Source: Mycolicibacterium aichiense (lineage in GTDB: Bacteria; Actinomycetota; Actinomycetes; Mycobacteriales; Mycobacteriaceae). From it: a stretch of 64,000 nucleotides of DNA. The stretch is from NCBI RefSeq assembly GCF_010726245.1, contig NZ_AP022561.1, positions 5,208,001 through 5,272,000 on the forward strand, read 5' to 3'. The notes under the pieces are model-generated. The model worked only from the letters and a program-made list of their open reading frames with translations, was not told where the DNA came from and did no database searches. Of the stretch, positions 43,974 through 54,437 are shown piece by piece. Position 1 is the first letter of the stretch. Each line of letters starts with the position of its first letter. A program made the translations under genes and the position numbers.

Positions 43974-44282
43974 GTGGGAGAGCTGACGTCGATCGGTTAC
44001 AACGGTCAGCCGCTGCGGCCGCCGTTCCGGCCGGTGTCCCCGCCCGAGCCCGTGCTGGTCGATCTGACCGTGCTCTTCCCGCGCGAACCACACCGCACCG
44101 GCCGCTACCACCCGCACGGACTGCAGATGCACAAGGTGGTCAGGGGCACGCTGTCCTGCTGGGGGCTGTGCGAACAGGGCGATTGGTGGGGCCTGGTCAC
44201 CTACGACATCTCCTACGGGCCCAAACGCAAGGCAGTCACGCACTGGGTGCCGGCCTGGACTCTCAAGGAACTCAAACGCTAG
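43974..44282 (+). CDS. Conserved hypothetical protein, likely SOS-controlled
   Basis: 102 residues, basic and aromatic-rich: NGQPLRPPFRPVSPP, RTGRYHPHGLQMHKVVRGTLSCWGLCEQGDWWGLVTYDIS, ending TLKELKR. No signal peptide or helix-turn-helix is visible; several Trp/Tyr/His and two Cys suggest a compact fold, maybe RNA- or DNA-interacting, but I cannot name it. The GTG at 43974 follows a -10-like TATGAT at six bases, i.e. a leaderless start, and the promoter carries a LexA-like box. It lies 44 bases after the amidase gene but has its own promoter. I do not recognise the family. Confidence 0.72.
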   Translation: MGELTSIGYNGQPLRPPFRPVSPPEPVLVDLTVLFPREPHRTGRYHPHGLQMHKVVRGTLSCWGLCEQGDWWGLVTYDISYGPKRKAVTHWVPAWTLKELKR

Positions 44283-44413
44283 GCGCCCGCCGCGGCGTCC
44301 TTCCCCACACCGACTGAATCGTTCCGCCCATCAGCGCCCCGGATCGGCGTCTACCAGCTAACCTCACATGCGCGCGTGTACTGCGTGGCAGATGCAACAA
44401 CCGGGGGGCTGGC

Positions 44414-46450
44414 ATGGCTGAATTCCGCGACGCTGTCAATCGATGCGAGGGTGGCAGCAAGCCGCGGACACCCAGCCCACGGATCTGGCTCGGCGCGGGA
44501 GCAATGACCCTGGGAGTGGGCGCGGCGATACTCGGTGGGGCCGCCACCGCAGCCGCCGACACGACAGCCGGCCACGCCTCGTCGTCGAGCAATTCGGCGT
44601 CCAGCAGCGCGGGTTCGGCATCGAGCTCGTCCGCAGCACCGTCGGCCAAAGGCTCCTCCTCCACCAAGGCCACCAGTCGCCGCAACCATCCCAGCTCCAC
44701 GGGCTCGGCCGCCGCCAGGCCTCGAAAGGCCAACCCCGCCAGAGACATCGACGCAGCCGCTGCGGTGTCACCGGCCACCGGTCAGGTTCGCGAAAGCTCC
44801 GCGGCCACAACAGTTCCGGCTGCTGTCCAAAGCGCGACGGCATCGATCACCGAGCCGGCCCCGACGGCCGCGCGGCGCGCTCTCGCTGCCGCCACGCCGG
44901 CCCTCCCCACGCCGAATCAGATACTGCGGGACCTGCAGCAGTTCGTCTACAACGTCCAGGTGACCGTGACCAACCAGGTCAACGGGATCCGAGAAAGTCT
45001 GCAGGTGTTGGGTTCCGACCTGGCGAGCAGCCTGGGCTTCTCGCGTGAGGTCATCACCCTTCCGCTGCCCTTCGGCAATCCGACGCTGAACAAGCAGTTC
45101 TTCGTTCCCGCACAGGCGTACGTCACATCGTCGATCACCACGATCGCAATGGCCTACGCGCAACTCACTGGGACCGCGCCAAACTTCGACGAGTTCTTCG
45201 ACTTGGCCAAGATCACCCCGAGCGTTGCGAGCCCGGGCAAGATGATGTACGTCGGCCCGTCAAACTTCGTTCAGTTCGCCGACAGCTTCGAACTGTTGCA
45301 GGACAAGAACGTTCGCGTCATCATTCGCAGTTACAGCACGGATCAATGGAGCCTCGCGTTCAACGCCCTCGCCAACGGATTGCAGGACCCGACCAAGGTG
45401 ATGATCGCGACGATCAACGGCCCCATTGACGGCAGGGACACCCCGAACGGCAAGACCGTGATTGTGATCGGGATCGACAACGCCGACGGCACCGTCACCA
45501 TCAACGATCCGACCCGAGCCGACGACGGCCAGGCCCTGACGATGACGACCGACGAGTTCAAGGCGGCGTGGGGCGCCTGGAGTTATCAGCTCGTCACCGC
45601 GCAGTTAGCGAGTTCGCCGTCCACCCCGCCACCGCCGCCGAGCACGACGAGGGTGGTGTGGTCGCTTCCTACGTCCCAACAATTCTTCGGCGGTCTGTCG
45701 CAAGCCCTCATCAACCAGCTCGACGTCGCGCAGGACAACCTTGCCAACCTGAGCTTTGATCTGGCGCGCGTCCTCGGCGTCGCCCGGCCTGACGTGCCGC
45801 CGCCGCCGACGCCCGCAGACAACCAGTACGGCAACTACGCCGCCAACTTCCCGTTCTGGACCAGCCAGCCCTATTTCTACGAACGGGGCTTCAAGGGAAC
45901 CTGCACGCTGATGGCAAGCGCTGCCGCCATCAGCCAGCTCAAGGGCATCACCGCACCGGAGGACATCCGTGCCTTGGCTCAGCAGCTGGTAGACCGGGCG
46001 ATCGAGAGCCCGAGTGGGGTGTACTACGGCAAGAAGATGTACAACCCGACCGTGGGCGGCGTGTCTTTCCGGGACGCCGTCACCCTGCTGAACGAAAACG
46101 GCGTCAACGCCGACTACACCAAATACCTCAAGGGCCAGGACGAGGTCGCCAAGCAGGCCATGTTCACCGCGCTGCAGCAGGGCCAGGCCGTCATCGTGGC
46201 TGCCAACGCCGACGTGATGTGGAACGCGTACCAGCGACGCTATTTCAACAGGTCGCCCGCAAACGTCGAGGCCGCCACGGCAGACCATGCGCTACTCGTG
46301 ATCAGCGTTGACCTGTCCAGGAACATGATCTACGTCAATGACAGCAGCGTGCAGAACGGACAGGGCTTCCCGATGCCGCTCGACGACTTCATGAAGGCCT
46401 GGAAGACGGGCGGCTACGAGATGATCACCGCAGAACTGCAGAGCACCTAG
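44414..46450 (+). CDS. Secreted protein with tandem C39-like peptidase domains
   Basis: 678 residues. An export helix (IWLGAGAMTLGVGAAILGGAATAAAD) precedes a 110-residue Ser/Ala-rich linker. Two similar domains follow. The second (about 470-678) has GTCTLMASAAAISQLKGI with Cys, ADHALLVISVD with His and YVNDSS with Asp, as in C39-like cysteine peptidases. In the first (about 220-400) the Cys position reads YVTSSITTIAMAYAQLTG and the His position GKTVIVIGIDNADGTVTINDP, so it lacks Cys and His and is probably inactive. The protein would act outside the membrane, on peptides or peptidoglycan links. ATG at 44414 after GGGGGGCTGGC. It converges with the next gene, overlapping by four bases. Confidence 0.82.
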   Translation: MAEFRDAVNRCEGGSKPRTPSPRIWLGAGAMTLGVGAAILGGAATAAADTTAGHASSSSNSASSSAGSASSSSAAPSAKGSSSTKATSRRNHPSSTGSAAARPRKANPARDIDAAAAVSPATGQVRESSAATTVPAAVQSATASITEPAPTAARRALAAATPALPTPNQILRDLQQFVYNVQVTVTNQVNGIRESLQVLGSDLASSLGFSREVITLPLPFGNPTLNKQFFVPAQAYVTSSITTIAMAYAQLTGTAPNFDEFFDLAKITPSVASPGKMMYVGPSNFVQFADSFELLQDKNVRVIIRSYSTDQWSLAFNALANGLQDPTKVMIATINGPIDGRDTPNGKTVIVIGIDNADGTVTINDPTRADDGQALTMTTDEFKAAWGAWSYQLVTAQLASSPSTPPPPPSTTRVVWSLPTSQQFFGGLSQALINQLDVAQDNLANLSFDLARVLGVARPDVPPPPTPADNQYGNYAANFPFWTSQPYFYERGFKGTCTLMASAAAISQLKGITAPEDIRALAQQLVDRAIESPSGVYYGKKMYNPTVGGVSFRDAVTLLNENGVNADYTKYLKGQDEVAKQAMFTALQQGQAVIVAANADVMWNAYQRRYFNRSPANVEAATADHALLVISVDLSRNMIYVNDSSVQNGQGFPMPLDDFMKAWKTGGYEMITAELQST

Positions 46451-46854
46451 GTTCGCCCGGCATTCGGCGGGGACGTGGTGGCGTAGGGGTTGGTCAGCGT
46501 CACCGTCGTCGTCGGAGTGGAGTACTCGGTCTCCGACGGGATGACCACTTCGCTCGAGGTGTCCGACGGTGACGTCGAGATCGAGGATGCCGAGCCCGGG
46601 TTCAGATCGGTGGTGGAGACCCGCGTCGACGTGGTGCGCGACGTTGTCGACGTCTTCTTGGTCGAGGACGTCGTGGTGCTGATCGCCGGCGCATACGTCA
46701 CCGGCCCGTCGGGTCGCTGCGAGCTCTCCGAGGTGTCCAGTACCGCGTACACCAGTATCGCGAGCAGCACCAACGCTGCCACCCCGGAGACGTAGACCAG
46801 GGTGTGCTGCTGGCCGCCGTGGCGGTCGTCACCCTTTTCTTCGTCGGCATCCAT
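46447..46854 (-). CDS. Single-pass membrane protein with Thr/Ser-rich outer part
   Basis: 135 residues. A charged cytoplasmic start (MDADEEKGDDRHGGQQ), one helix (LVYVSGVAALVLLAILVYAVL, about residues 20-40), then about 90 residues mostly Thr/Ser/Pro (STTTSSTKKTSTTSRTTSTR, ...TPTTTVTLTNPYATTS), likely O-mannosylated and disordered. Such proteins are frequent in mycobacteria and of unknown role. GTG at 46860 is an alternative start. It diverges from the GAP gene at 46922 and overlaps the end of the C39-like gene. Confidence 0.78.
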   Translation of the reverse strand: MDADEEKGDDRHGGQQHTLVYVSGVAALVLLAILVYAVLDTSESSQRPDGPVTYAPAISTTTSSTKKTSTTSRTTSTRVSTTDLNPGSASSISTSPSDTSSEVVIPSETEYSTPTTTVTLTNPYATTSPPNAGRT

Positions 46855-46921
46855 GCCCACGGGCAGAGATAGTACGGTCAGCCGTGACCGAGCGTTGCCC
46901 GTCTACTCCCAGGAGGCACCT

Positions 46922-47590
46922 GTGACGACCGGCCTCGGTTCGGAACTGACCGAACTGATCCCCCTGGCGCTCGTCATCACGCTGTCCCCGCTGACGATCA
47001 TTCCGGGCATCCTCATGCTGCACACGCCCTCACCCCGGCCGACCAGTCTGGCGTTCCTGGTGGGTTGGGTGCTCGGCATAGGCAGCCTGACCGCGGCGTT
47101 CGTGCTGGTGTCGAATGCTCTCGGCGGACTCAACAAACAGCCGACGTGGGCGCCGTACGTCCGCATCGGGATCGGGGCGGCGCTCGTCGCGTTCGGGCTC
47201 TACCGATGGTTCACGCGTAAGCGCTCGGAGCACACCCCAAAGTGGCTGACCTCGATGACCAGCATCGGTCCGCCCCGCGCCTTCGTGACCGCGGTGGTGC
47301 TGGTGGTGGTCAACCCGAAGGTGCTGTTCATGTGTGCCGCAGCCGGTTTGGCGATCGGCTCGGCGGGGCTGGGGACCACCGGAGCGTGGACGGCCGACGC
47401 GGTGTTCACCGCCGTCGCGGCGTCCTCGGTGGCGTTGCCGGTCCTGGCCTACCTGATCGCCGGTGAGCGGTTGGACCGACCGTTGACCAAGCTCAAGGAC
47501 TGGATGGAGGCCCAGCACGCGACGCTGGTCGCCGTGATCCTGGTCGTCATCGGCGTCATGGTGTTGTACAAGGGCATTCACGGCCTGTAG
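46922..47590 (+). CDS. GAP-family (GPL/sulfolipid-addressing-like) membrane protein
   Basis: 222 residues, six membrane helices: ELTELIPLALVITLSPLTIIPGILML, TSLAFLVGWVLGIGSLTAAFVLV, and so on to ATLVAVILVVIGVMVLYKGIHGL. This is the Gap/Sap family of mycobacterial proteins, LysE-like in topology, that help address glycopeptidolipids or sulfolipid to the surface. The substrate of this copy is unknown. AGGAGG five bases before the GTG at 46922 is an excellent ribosome site. It is divergent from the Thr-rich membrane protein and followed by the flavohaemoglobin gene 23 bases later. Confidence 0.86.
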   Translation: MTTGLGSELTELIPLALVITLSPLTIIPGILMLHTPSPRPTSLAFLVGWVLGIGSLTAAFVLVSNALGGLNKQPTWAPYVRIGIGAALVAFGLYRWFTRKRSEHTPKWLTSMTSIGPPRAFVTAVVLVVVNPKVLFMCAAAGLAIGSAGLGTTGAWTADAVFTAVAASSVALPVLAYLIAGERLDRPLTKLKDWMEAQHATLVAVILVVIGVMVLYKGIHGL

Positions 47591-47613
47591 CCCGCGGGCC
47601 TACACTCGCGGCC

Positions 47614-48789
47614 GTGGGTCTGGAGGATCGTGAAGCGCTCGCGGTGCTGCAGGCTGCCTTCGAAGGCTCGGGTTCTCCCCAGTCTGCGTCCCACGAGTTG
47701 CTGAACCGGTTCTACACCCGCTGGTTCGCATTGGACTCCGAAGTCCGGGACCTGTTCCCCCCGGAACTGGCGCCGCAGCGGGCGGCGTTCGGTCAGGCGA
47801 TGCACTGGGTATTCGGTGAGTTCGTGGCGCAACGCGCCCAGGCCCCGGTGGCTTTCCTCGCACAGCTCGGCCGTGATCACCGCAAATACGGTGTCACACA
47901 ACGGCATTACGACAGCATGCGGCAGGCGTGGTATTCCGAGATGCGCAGCCACCTCAGTGATCGCTGGACCCCCGCCGTCGATGACGCCGCCATTCAGGCC
48001 GTGAACCTGATCACCGGAGTCATGGGCGGCGCGGCCGACGCCGAGGACGGGCCCGCATGGTGGGACGGCACCGTCCTCGAGCACCACCGGGTGTCACGCG
48101 ACCTCGCGGTCGTGCGCCTGCACCTGGACCGGCCGATGCCGTATCACCCCGGCCAGTACGTCAACGTCTCTGTTCCGCAGTGTCCGCGCCGCTGGCGCTT
48201 CCTGTCGCCCGCGATGCCGCCGGACCCGGACGGCTTCATCGAGTTCCACGTGCGCTCGGTGCTCGGCGGCATGGTCAGCAATTCGATCGTCGGCGAGACC
48301 CGGCCGGGCGATCGCTGGCGGCTGTCCAGCCCGCACGGTGCGATGGAGGTGGACCGCGACGGCGGCGACGTGCTGATGGTGGCGGGTAGCACCGGATTGG
48401 CGCCGCTGCGCGCGCTGATCATGGACCTGTGCCGATTCGGCGAGAACCCGCGGGTGCATCTGTTCTTCGGCGCCCGCTATCCCTGCGAGCTGTACGACCT
48501 GCGGACCTTGTGGGAGATCGCGGCCTCCAACCCATGGCTGTCGGTATCGCCGGTGTCGGAGTACGCCGGCGATCCGCCGTGGGCCGCCGACTATCCCGAT
48601 GTCCAGCCGCCGCGGGGCCTGCATGTGCGCCAGACCGGGCGGCTGCCCGAGGTGGTCACCAAATACGGCGGCTGGGGCGATCGGCAGATCCTGATCTGCG
48701 GAGGTCCCGCGATGGTGCGCGCCACCCGCGACGCTCTGCTCGCCAAGGGCGCACCGCCGGAGCGCATCCAGCACGACCCGCTGCACTGA
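47614..48789 (+). CDS. Flavohaemoglobin-like protein (Rv0385-like)
   Basis: 391 residues. Residues 1-140 are a globin (LLNRFYTRWFALDSEVRDLFPPEL ... LAQLGRDHRKYGVTQRHYDSM, with the proximal His in RDHRKYGV), then a ferredoxin reductase-like FAD domain (YHPGQYVNVSVPQCPRRWRFLSPA) and NAD domain (LMVAGSTGLAPLRALIMDL, ILICGGPAMVRATRDAL). Usual flavohaemoglobins turn NO into nitrate; the M. tuberculosis homologue is of a second type with altered haem pocket and FAD sites and a suggested D-lactate/electron role. The start is GTG at 47614 with TACACT seven bases upstream, suggesting a leaderless transcript. It lies immediately upstream of the DosR-box operon. Confidence 0.88.
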   Translation: MGLEDREALAVLQAAFEGSGSPQSASHELLNRFYTRWFALDSEVRDLFPPELAPQRAAFGQAMHWVFGEFVAQRAQAPVAFLAQLGRDHRKYGVTQRHYDSMRQAWYSEMRSHLSDRWTPAVDDAAIQAVNLITGVMGGAADAEDGPAWWDGTVLEHHRVSRDLAVVRLHLDRPMPYHPGQYVNVSVPQCPRRWRFLSPAMPPDPDGFIEFHVRSVLGGMVSNSIVGETRPGDRWRLSSPHGAMEVDRDGGDVLMVAGSTGLAPLRALIMDLCRFGENPRVHLFFGARYPCELYDLRTLWEIAASNPWLSVSPVSEYAGDPPWAADYPDVQPPRGLHVRQTGRLPEVVTKYGGWGDRQILICGGPAMVRATRDALLAKGAPPERIQHDPLH

Positions 48790-48820
48790 CCCAGCCGGTC
48801 GCAGCCCGTTAGCCCCGAGT

Positions 48821-48840
48821 TCGGGGACTTTCGTCCCTTC
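48821..48840. promoter_or_regulatory. DosR-box-like palindrome upstream of the acs-pdh operon
   Basis: GGGACT-TTC-GTCCC (core 48824-48837) matches the DosR consensus GGGACT-WWA-GTCCC at 13 of 14 positions. A possible -10 CACCAT (48861-48866) would put the transcription start near 48873, so that the box centre is at about -42, the usual distance. The preceding bases CCCCGA (48813) and TCGGGG (48821) also form an inverted pair that might terminate the upstream gene. Confidence 0.7.
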
Positions 48841-48897
48841 CAGCTCTCAGCGGGCTCGACCACCATCGTTTGTGGGGGTGGTAAGTGAGGGGTGGAG

Positions 48898-49143
48898 ATG
48901 ACTTCTGGTTTGGCCGACGAGACTGAACTCGACGCCGTTGCTTGGGAATTCCTTTGCTCGCCATACACCGGACGCATCTACTGGGACTGGTCGCTGGAAC
49001 GGCGGCTCGACGCCTACCTCCGCCATCAGGACCGCCACGACATCCTCAACAGCGGTGCCGCCTACGCGACGTTGCGCGACAGGGTGATGGCCAACCTGGG
49101 GCAGGCCCGCCGCAAGGGCGTCCTGGCCCCACCGCACGTGTGA
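48898..49143 (+). CDS. Small conserved hypothetical protein, first gene of the acs-pdh operon
   Basis: 81 residues, no signal peptide, rich in charged and aromatic residues: [33 protein letters not shown], then a helical end [19 protein letters not shown] do not recognise a domain. Its ATG at 48898 has GAGGGG seven bases upstream, and the acs start comes eight bases after its stop, so it is the lead gene of the operon and the first to be reached from the DosR-type promoter. An in-frame GTG at 48892 is another possible start. Confidence 0.7.
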   Translation: MTSGLADETELDAVAWEFLCSPYTGRIYWDWSLERRLDAYLRHQDRHDILNSGAAYATLRDRVMANLGQARRKGVLAPPHV

Positions 49144-49151
49144 GGGACACC

Positions 49152-50932
<1,781 letters not shown>

Positions 50933-50936
<4 letters not shown>

Positions 50937-51907
50937 CCGATCAGGACCTGGCGCGCGGACTGCTCTCGGACATGATCCGGGTCCGGCGCATGGAAGAGAA
51001 ATGCGCCGAAATGTACAGTGCGGCAAAGATTCGTGGCTTCCTGCACCTGTACGTCGGTGAGGAAGCGGTGGCCGCAGGCTCCTTGCGCGCACTGGGACCC
51101 GACGACGCCGTCGTCGCCACGTACCGGGACCATGCCCACGCTCTGCTCCGCGGCGTCCCACTCACCTCGATCATGGCCGAGATGTTCGGCAAGCAGGAAG
51201 GCTGCTCGCGTGGGCGCGGCGGGTCGATGCACCTGTTCGATGCCTCGCGCCGATTCTACGGTGGCAACGCGATCGTGGCTGGCGGCCTGCCGCTGGCCAC
51301 CGGCCTCGCCTTCGCCGACGCGCAACTCAAGCGAAATCGCCTCACCGCCTGCTATTTCGGGGAAGGTGCGATCGCCGAGGGCGCTTTCCACGAGTCGCTG
51401 AACATGGCCGAGTTGTGGCAGTTGCCGGTGCTCTATCTCTGCGAGAACAATCGCTACGCCATGGGCACCGCGATCGACCGCGAGCTCTCCCAGACCGACG
51501 TCACCGCCAACGCCGCGGCCTACCGGGTACCCACCGCATCGGCCGACGGCATGGATGTGCTGGCCTGCCATGCCGCCACGGTCGCCGCCGTCGAGCACAT
51601 CCGCACCCAGGGTGGCCCGTTCTTTCTCGAATTCCGCACCTACCGGTTCCGCCCGCATTCGATGTTCGACCCCGAGTTGTACCGGGAGAAGACCGAAGTG
51701 GAGCACTGGCGTGAACGCGATCCGATCCGGCTGTTCACCGAGAAGTGCCTGGCCGACGGCACTCTGAGCGCCGACGACGTCGCGGCCATGGAACAGCGCG
51801 CCGCCACCGAGGTCGACGACGCGGTGGCCTACGCCGAGGCCGGAACGTTGGAGAGCGTCGAGGAACTCACCCGAGATCTGATGACCCCAGCGGAGGCACT
51901 GTCGTGA
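50933..51907 (+). CDS. pdhA: 2-oxoacid dehydrogenase E1 alpha subunit (pyruvate/acetoin type)
   Basis: 324 residues. [33 protein letters not shown] and [39 protein letters not shown] hold the thiamine diphosphate site (GEG ... NN). This size and these motifs are shared by the E1 alpha of pyruvate dehydrogenase and acetoin dehydrogenase complexes. Together with E1 beta it decarboxylates the oxoacid and loads the E2 lipoyl arm. The ATG overlaps the acs stop (ATGA), and its stop overlaps the E1 beta start. Pyruvate is the likely substrate in this setting; acetoin cannot be excluded. Confidence 0.9.
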
Positions 51908-52956
51908 AGACCACCTACCGCAACGCCGTCCACGACGCGATTCGCGAGGCGATGCGCAACGACCCGCGAGTGGTTCTGCTGGGCGAGGACGTGGGGCGCT
52001 ACGGCGGCACCTACGCGGCGTCGAAGGGGCTTCTGGAGGAGTTCGGCCCCGAGCGGATCCGTGACACCCCGCTGTCGGAGCTGGGATTCGTCGGCATCGG
52101 CATCGGAGCCGCGATCAACGGTCTGCGTCCGATCGTCGAAGTCATGACCGTGAACTTCAGTCTGCTGGCGCTCGACCAGATCGTGAATACCGCTGCGGCC
52201 CTTCGACACATGTCTGGCGGGCAATTCTCTGTTCCACTGGTCGTCCGGATGGCGACCGGCGCCGGGCGTCAGCTCGCCGCCCAGCACTCCCACAGCCTGG
52301 AGGGGTGGTACGCCCACATCCCGGGGATCAAGGTGGTGGCACCGGCGACGGTGGCCGACGCGTACGGGATGCTGCTCACCGCCCTGGACGATCCCGACCC
52401 GGTGATCGTGTTCGAGCATGTGCAGCTCTACAACACCGCCGTCGACGTCGACAGCCTGGTGCCGACCGACATCAGCCGGGCGGCGCTGCGCCGCAACGGA
52501 ACTGACGTCACACTGATCGCCTACGGCGGCTGCGTACCCAAGGCACTCGATGCCGCCGACCAACTGGCTCTGGCGGGGATCGACTGCGAGGTGATCGATC
52601 TGCGCGTGCTTCGCCCCCTCGATGACGACACCATCCTGGAGTCGGTCCGCAAGACGCATCGCGCGGTGGTCATCGACGAGGCGTGGCGTACCGGCAGTCT
52701 GGCCGGCGAGATCAGCGCGCGGATCGTCGAGGGGGCGTTCTACGACCTGGATGCGCCGATCGCCCGGGTGTGCAGCGTCGAGGTGCCGATCCCCTACGCC
52801 AAGCACCTCGAGGAGGCGGCACTGCCCCAGCCGGACAAGATCGTGGCCGCGGTGCGGGGTCTGTTCGGAGACCCCGGCGGGCAGGAGCGAAGCGACCCGG
52901 GGAAAGGCACCGGCGGGCAGGAGCGAAGCGACCCGGGGAAAGGCACCTGCGGATGA
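51904..52956 (+). CDS. pdhB: 2-oxoacid dehydrogenase E1 beta subunit
   Basis: 350 residues, starting with GTG at 51904. [49 protein letters not shown] is the standard E1 beta thiamine-binding part, and [25 protein letters not shown] the middle. It is normal to about residue 325, then ends with a tandem repeat in protein, two copies of [12 protein letters not shown], encoded by a 36-bp DNA duplication (52875-52946). The tail is Gly/charged and probably flexible; the normal E1 beta length would be about 325. It is coupled to E1 alpha and E2 by four-base overlaps. Confidence 0.9.
   Translation: MKTTYRNAVHDAIREAMRNDPRVVLLGEDVGRYGGTYAASKGLLEEFGPERIRDTPLSELGFVGIGIGAAINGLRPIVEVMTVNFSLLALDQIVNTAAALRHMSGGQFSVPLVVRMATGAGRQLAAQHSHSLEGWYAHIPGIKVVAPATVADAYGMLLTALDDPDPVIVFEHVQLYNTAVDVDSLVPTDISRAALRRNGTDVTLIAYGGCVPKALDAADQLALAGIDCEVIDLRVLRPLDDDTILESVRKTHRAVVIDEAWRTGSLAGEISARIVEGAFYDLDAPIARVCSVEVPIPYAKHLEEAALPQPDKIVAAVRGLFGDPGGQERSDPGKGTGGQERSDPGKGTCG
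52875..52946. repeat. 36-bp tandem repeat, two perfect copies, in the end of pdhB
   Basis: 52875-52910 and 52911-52946 are identical 36-base units. Each encodes 12 residues in frame, so the reading frame is kept, and the last copy carries GGGGAAAGG that can serve as the ribosome site for the E2 gene (ATG 52953). It looks like an insertion of a short intergenic-type repeat into the coding end, followed by duplication. Confidence 0.85.
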
Positions 52957-54173
52957 TCGAGTTCACGATGCCCGCCCTCGGCGCGGACATGGACGAGGGC
53001 ACACTTGACGAGTGGCTGGTCAAGCCCGGCGACACGATCACCCGCGGACAGATCGTCGCTGTCGTCGAAACCACCAAGGCTGCAGTCGAAATCGAATGCT
53101 GGCATGAGGGTGTTGTCGCCGAATTGCTGGTCCCGGTCGGGCAGACGGTGGCTGTGGGCACCCCATTGGCAACCTTGGCCGAGCCCGGTGAGGCGGTGCA
53201 ACGGCGCACCGCCTCACCGGTTGCGACACCGGCCGTGGCGCCGCAACCCGAAGCCCCGGTTGTACAACGGCCGAGTCAGGTCGCGCCCGTCGGCCACCGG
53301 CTGTGGGTGTCCCCGGTGGCCCGGCGTACGGCGGCTTCGCTGGGCGTCGACCTCGGCGTTGTGACAGGCACCGGCCCACAGGGCGCGATCACACTCATCG
53401 ATGTCGAGCACGCCGCTGCCGCACAGCACCACGCCGAGCCCAAACCTGCCCCGACGCCGGCAGACGTGAGTTCCGAGCCGAAGTCCGCGGCGGAGAAGGC
53501 CAAGCAGCGCGGCGCCGCCATGCGCGCATCGATCGCCGCGGCGATGAGTCGCTCCAAACGGGAGATCCCGCACTACTACCTCGCCGACGAGATCATCCTG
53601 GACACCGCGCTGGGCTGGCTGACCGAACAGAACGTGAACCGGCCCATCACCGAGCGATTGCTGCCCGCGGTTCTGCAGCTCAAAGCGGTGGCCCTGGCCG
53701 CGCAGCGGTTCACCGAGTTCAGCGGGTTCTGGCGCGACGAAGGCTACGAAGCGCACTCGGCAGTGCATGTGGGCGTGGCGATCTCGCTGCGCGGCGGTGG
53801 ACTGGTGGCGCCGGCGATCCACGATGTGGCCGAGAAGAAGCTCGACGAGTTGATGGCCGACCTGACCGATCTGGTGGCCCGGGCCCGGGCGGGCTCGCTG
53901 CGCAGTTCAGAGATGTCCGATCCGACGATTACCGTCACCAATCTCGGTGACAAGGGTGTCGACTCGGTGTTCGGTGTCATCTACCCCCCTCAGGTAGCCA
54001 TTGTGGGATTCGGCCGGCCGGCGCAGCGCGTCGTCGTGGTCGACGGTGGAATCCGGGTGGCCACAACGGTGCAGGCCAGCTTGGCCGCCGACCATCGCGC
54101 CAGTGACGGTCATCGCGGCGCGCTGTTCCTTGCCGAGATCAACCGGTTGCTGCAGCAGCCCCAAGAGCTGTAG
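52953..54173 (+). CDS. pdhC: 2-oxoacid dehydrogenase E2 (dihydrolipoamide acyltransferase)
   Basis: 406 residues. One lipoyl domain (residues 1-75; Lys in [12 protein letters not shown]), an Ala/Pro/Gln linker, a peripheral subunit-binding domain ([33 protein letters not shown]) and a catalytic domain with the active-site motif [11 protein letters not shown]. The catalytic His and Asp are kept. It passes the acyl group from the E1-loaded lipoyl arm to CoA. No E3 (lipoamide dehydrogenase) gene is in the operon, so the cell's general E3 is presumably used. Start ATG 52953 overlaps the E1 beta stop by four bases. Confidence 0.92.
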   Translation: MIEFTMPALGADMDEGTLDEWLVKPGDTITRGQIVAVVETTKAAVEIECWHEGVVAELLVPVGQTVAVGTPLATLAEPGEAVQRRTASPVATPAVAPQPEAPVVQRPSQVAPVGHRLWVSPVARRTAASLGVDLGVVTGTGPQGAITLIDVEHAAAAQHHAEPKPAPTPADVSSEPKSAAEKAKQRGAAMRASIAAAMSRSKREIPHYYLADEIILDTALGWLTEQNVNRPITERLLPAVLQLKAVALAAQRFTEFSGFWRDEGYEAHSAVHVGVAISLRGGGLVAPAIHDVAEKKLDELMADLTDLVARARAGSLRSSEMSDPTITVTNLGDKGVDSVFGVIYPPQVAIVGFGRPAQRVVVVDGGIRVATTVQASLAADHRASDGHRGALFLAEINRLLQQPQEL

Positions 54174-54185
54174 GAGGTACCCGAC

Positions 54186-54428
54186 GTGAGCGCTACCGAG
54201 ATCCGCGACCAGGTTGTGCAGGAACTGCTCGCGATCGCACCGGAGATCGAGGAGGGCGACCTGTCCAACTCCGAGCTCCTGCGTGATCAGGTCGACCTGG
54301 ATTCGATGGACTGGCTGAACTTCCTGGTCCGGTTGCACAAGCGCTTCGAGGTCGACATCCCGGAGTCGGAGTACGCCTCACTGCGCACGATCGACGACTT
54401 GACCAGCTACATCGGCGCCCACAGTTAG
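54186..54428 (+). CDS. Acyl carrier protein
   Basis: 80 residues, acidic, four-helix acyl carrier pattern. The 4'-phosphopantetheine Ser lies in VDLDSMDWLNFLVRLHKRF (D-S-M motif). Starts with GTG at 54186, with TAGGAGG nine bases upstream, and 12 bases after the E2 stop. It probably belongs to the same transcript. An ACP next to a pyruvate dehydrogenase is unusual; the E2 might hand acyl groups to it, or it could serve a dedicated acyltransferase elsewhere. No acyl-ACP synthase or ketosynthase gene is near. Confidence 0.88.
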   Translation: MSATEIRDQVVQELLAIAPEIEEGDLSNSELLRDQVDLDSMDWLNFLVRLHKRFEVDIPESEYASLRTIDDLTSYIGAHS

Positions 54429-54437
54429 ACTTCGACG

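Noticed and set aside
44272..44843. Minus-strand frames opposite the start of the C39-like protein
   Set aside because: They are complements of the Ser/Ala-rich linker and show repetitive Arg/Pro/Trp content only.
52875..52946. CRISPR-like repeat
   Set aside because: Only two directly joined copies, no spacers, inside a coding sequence.
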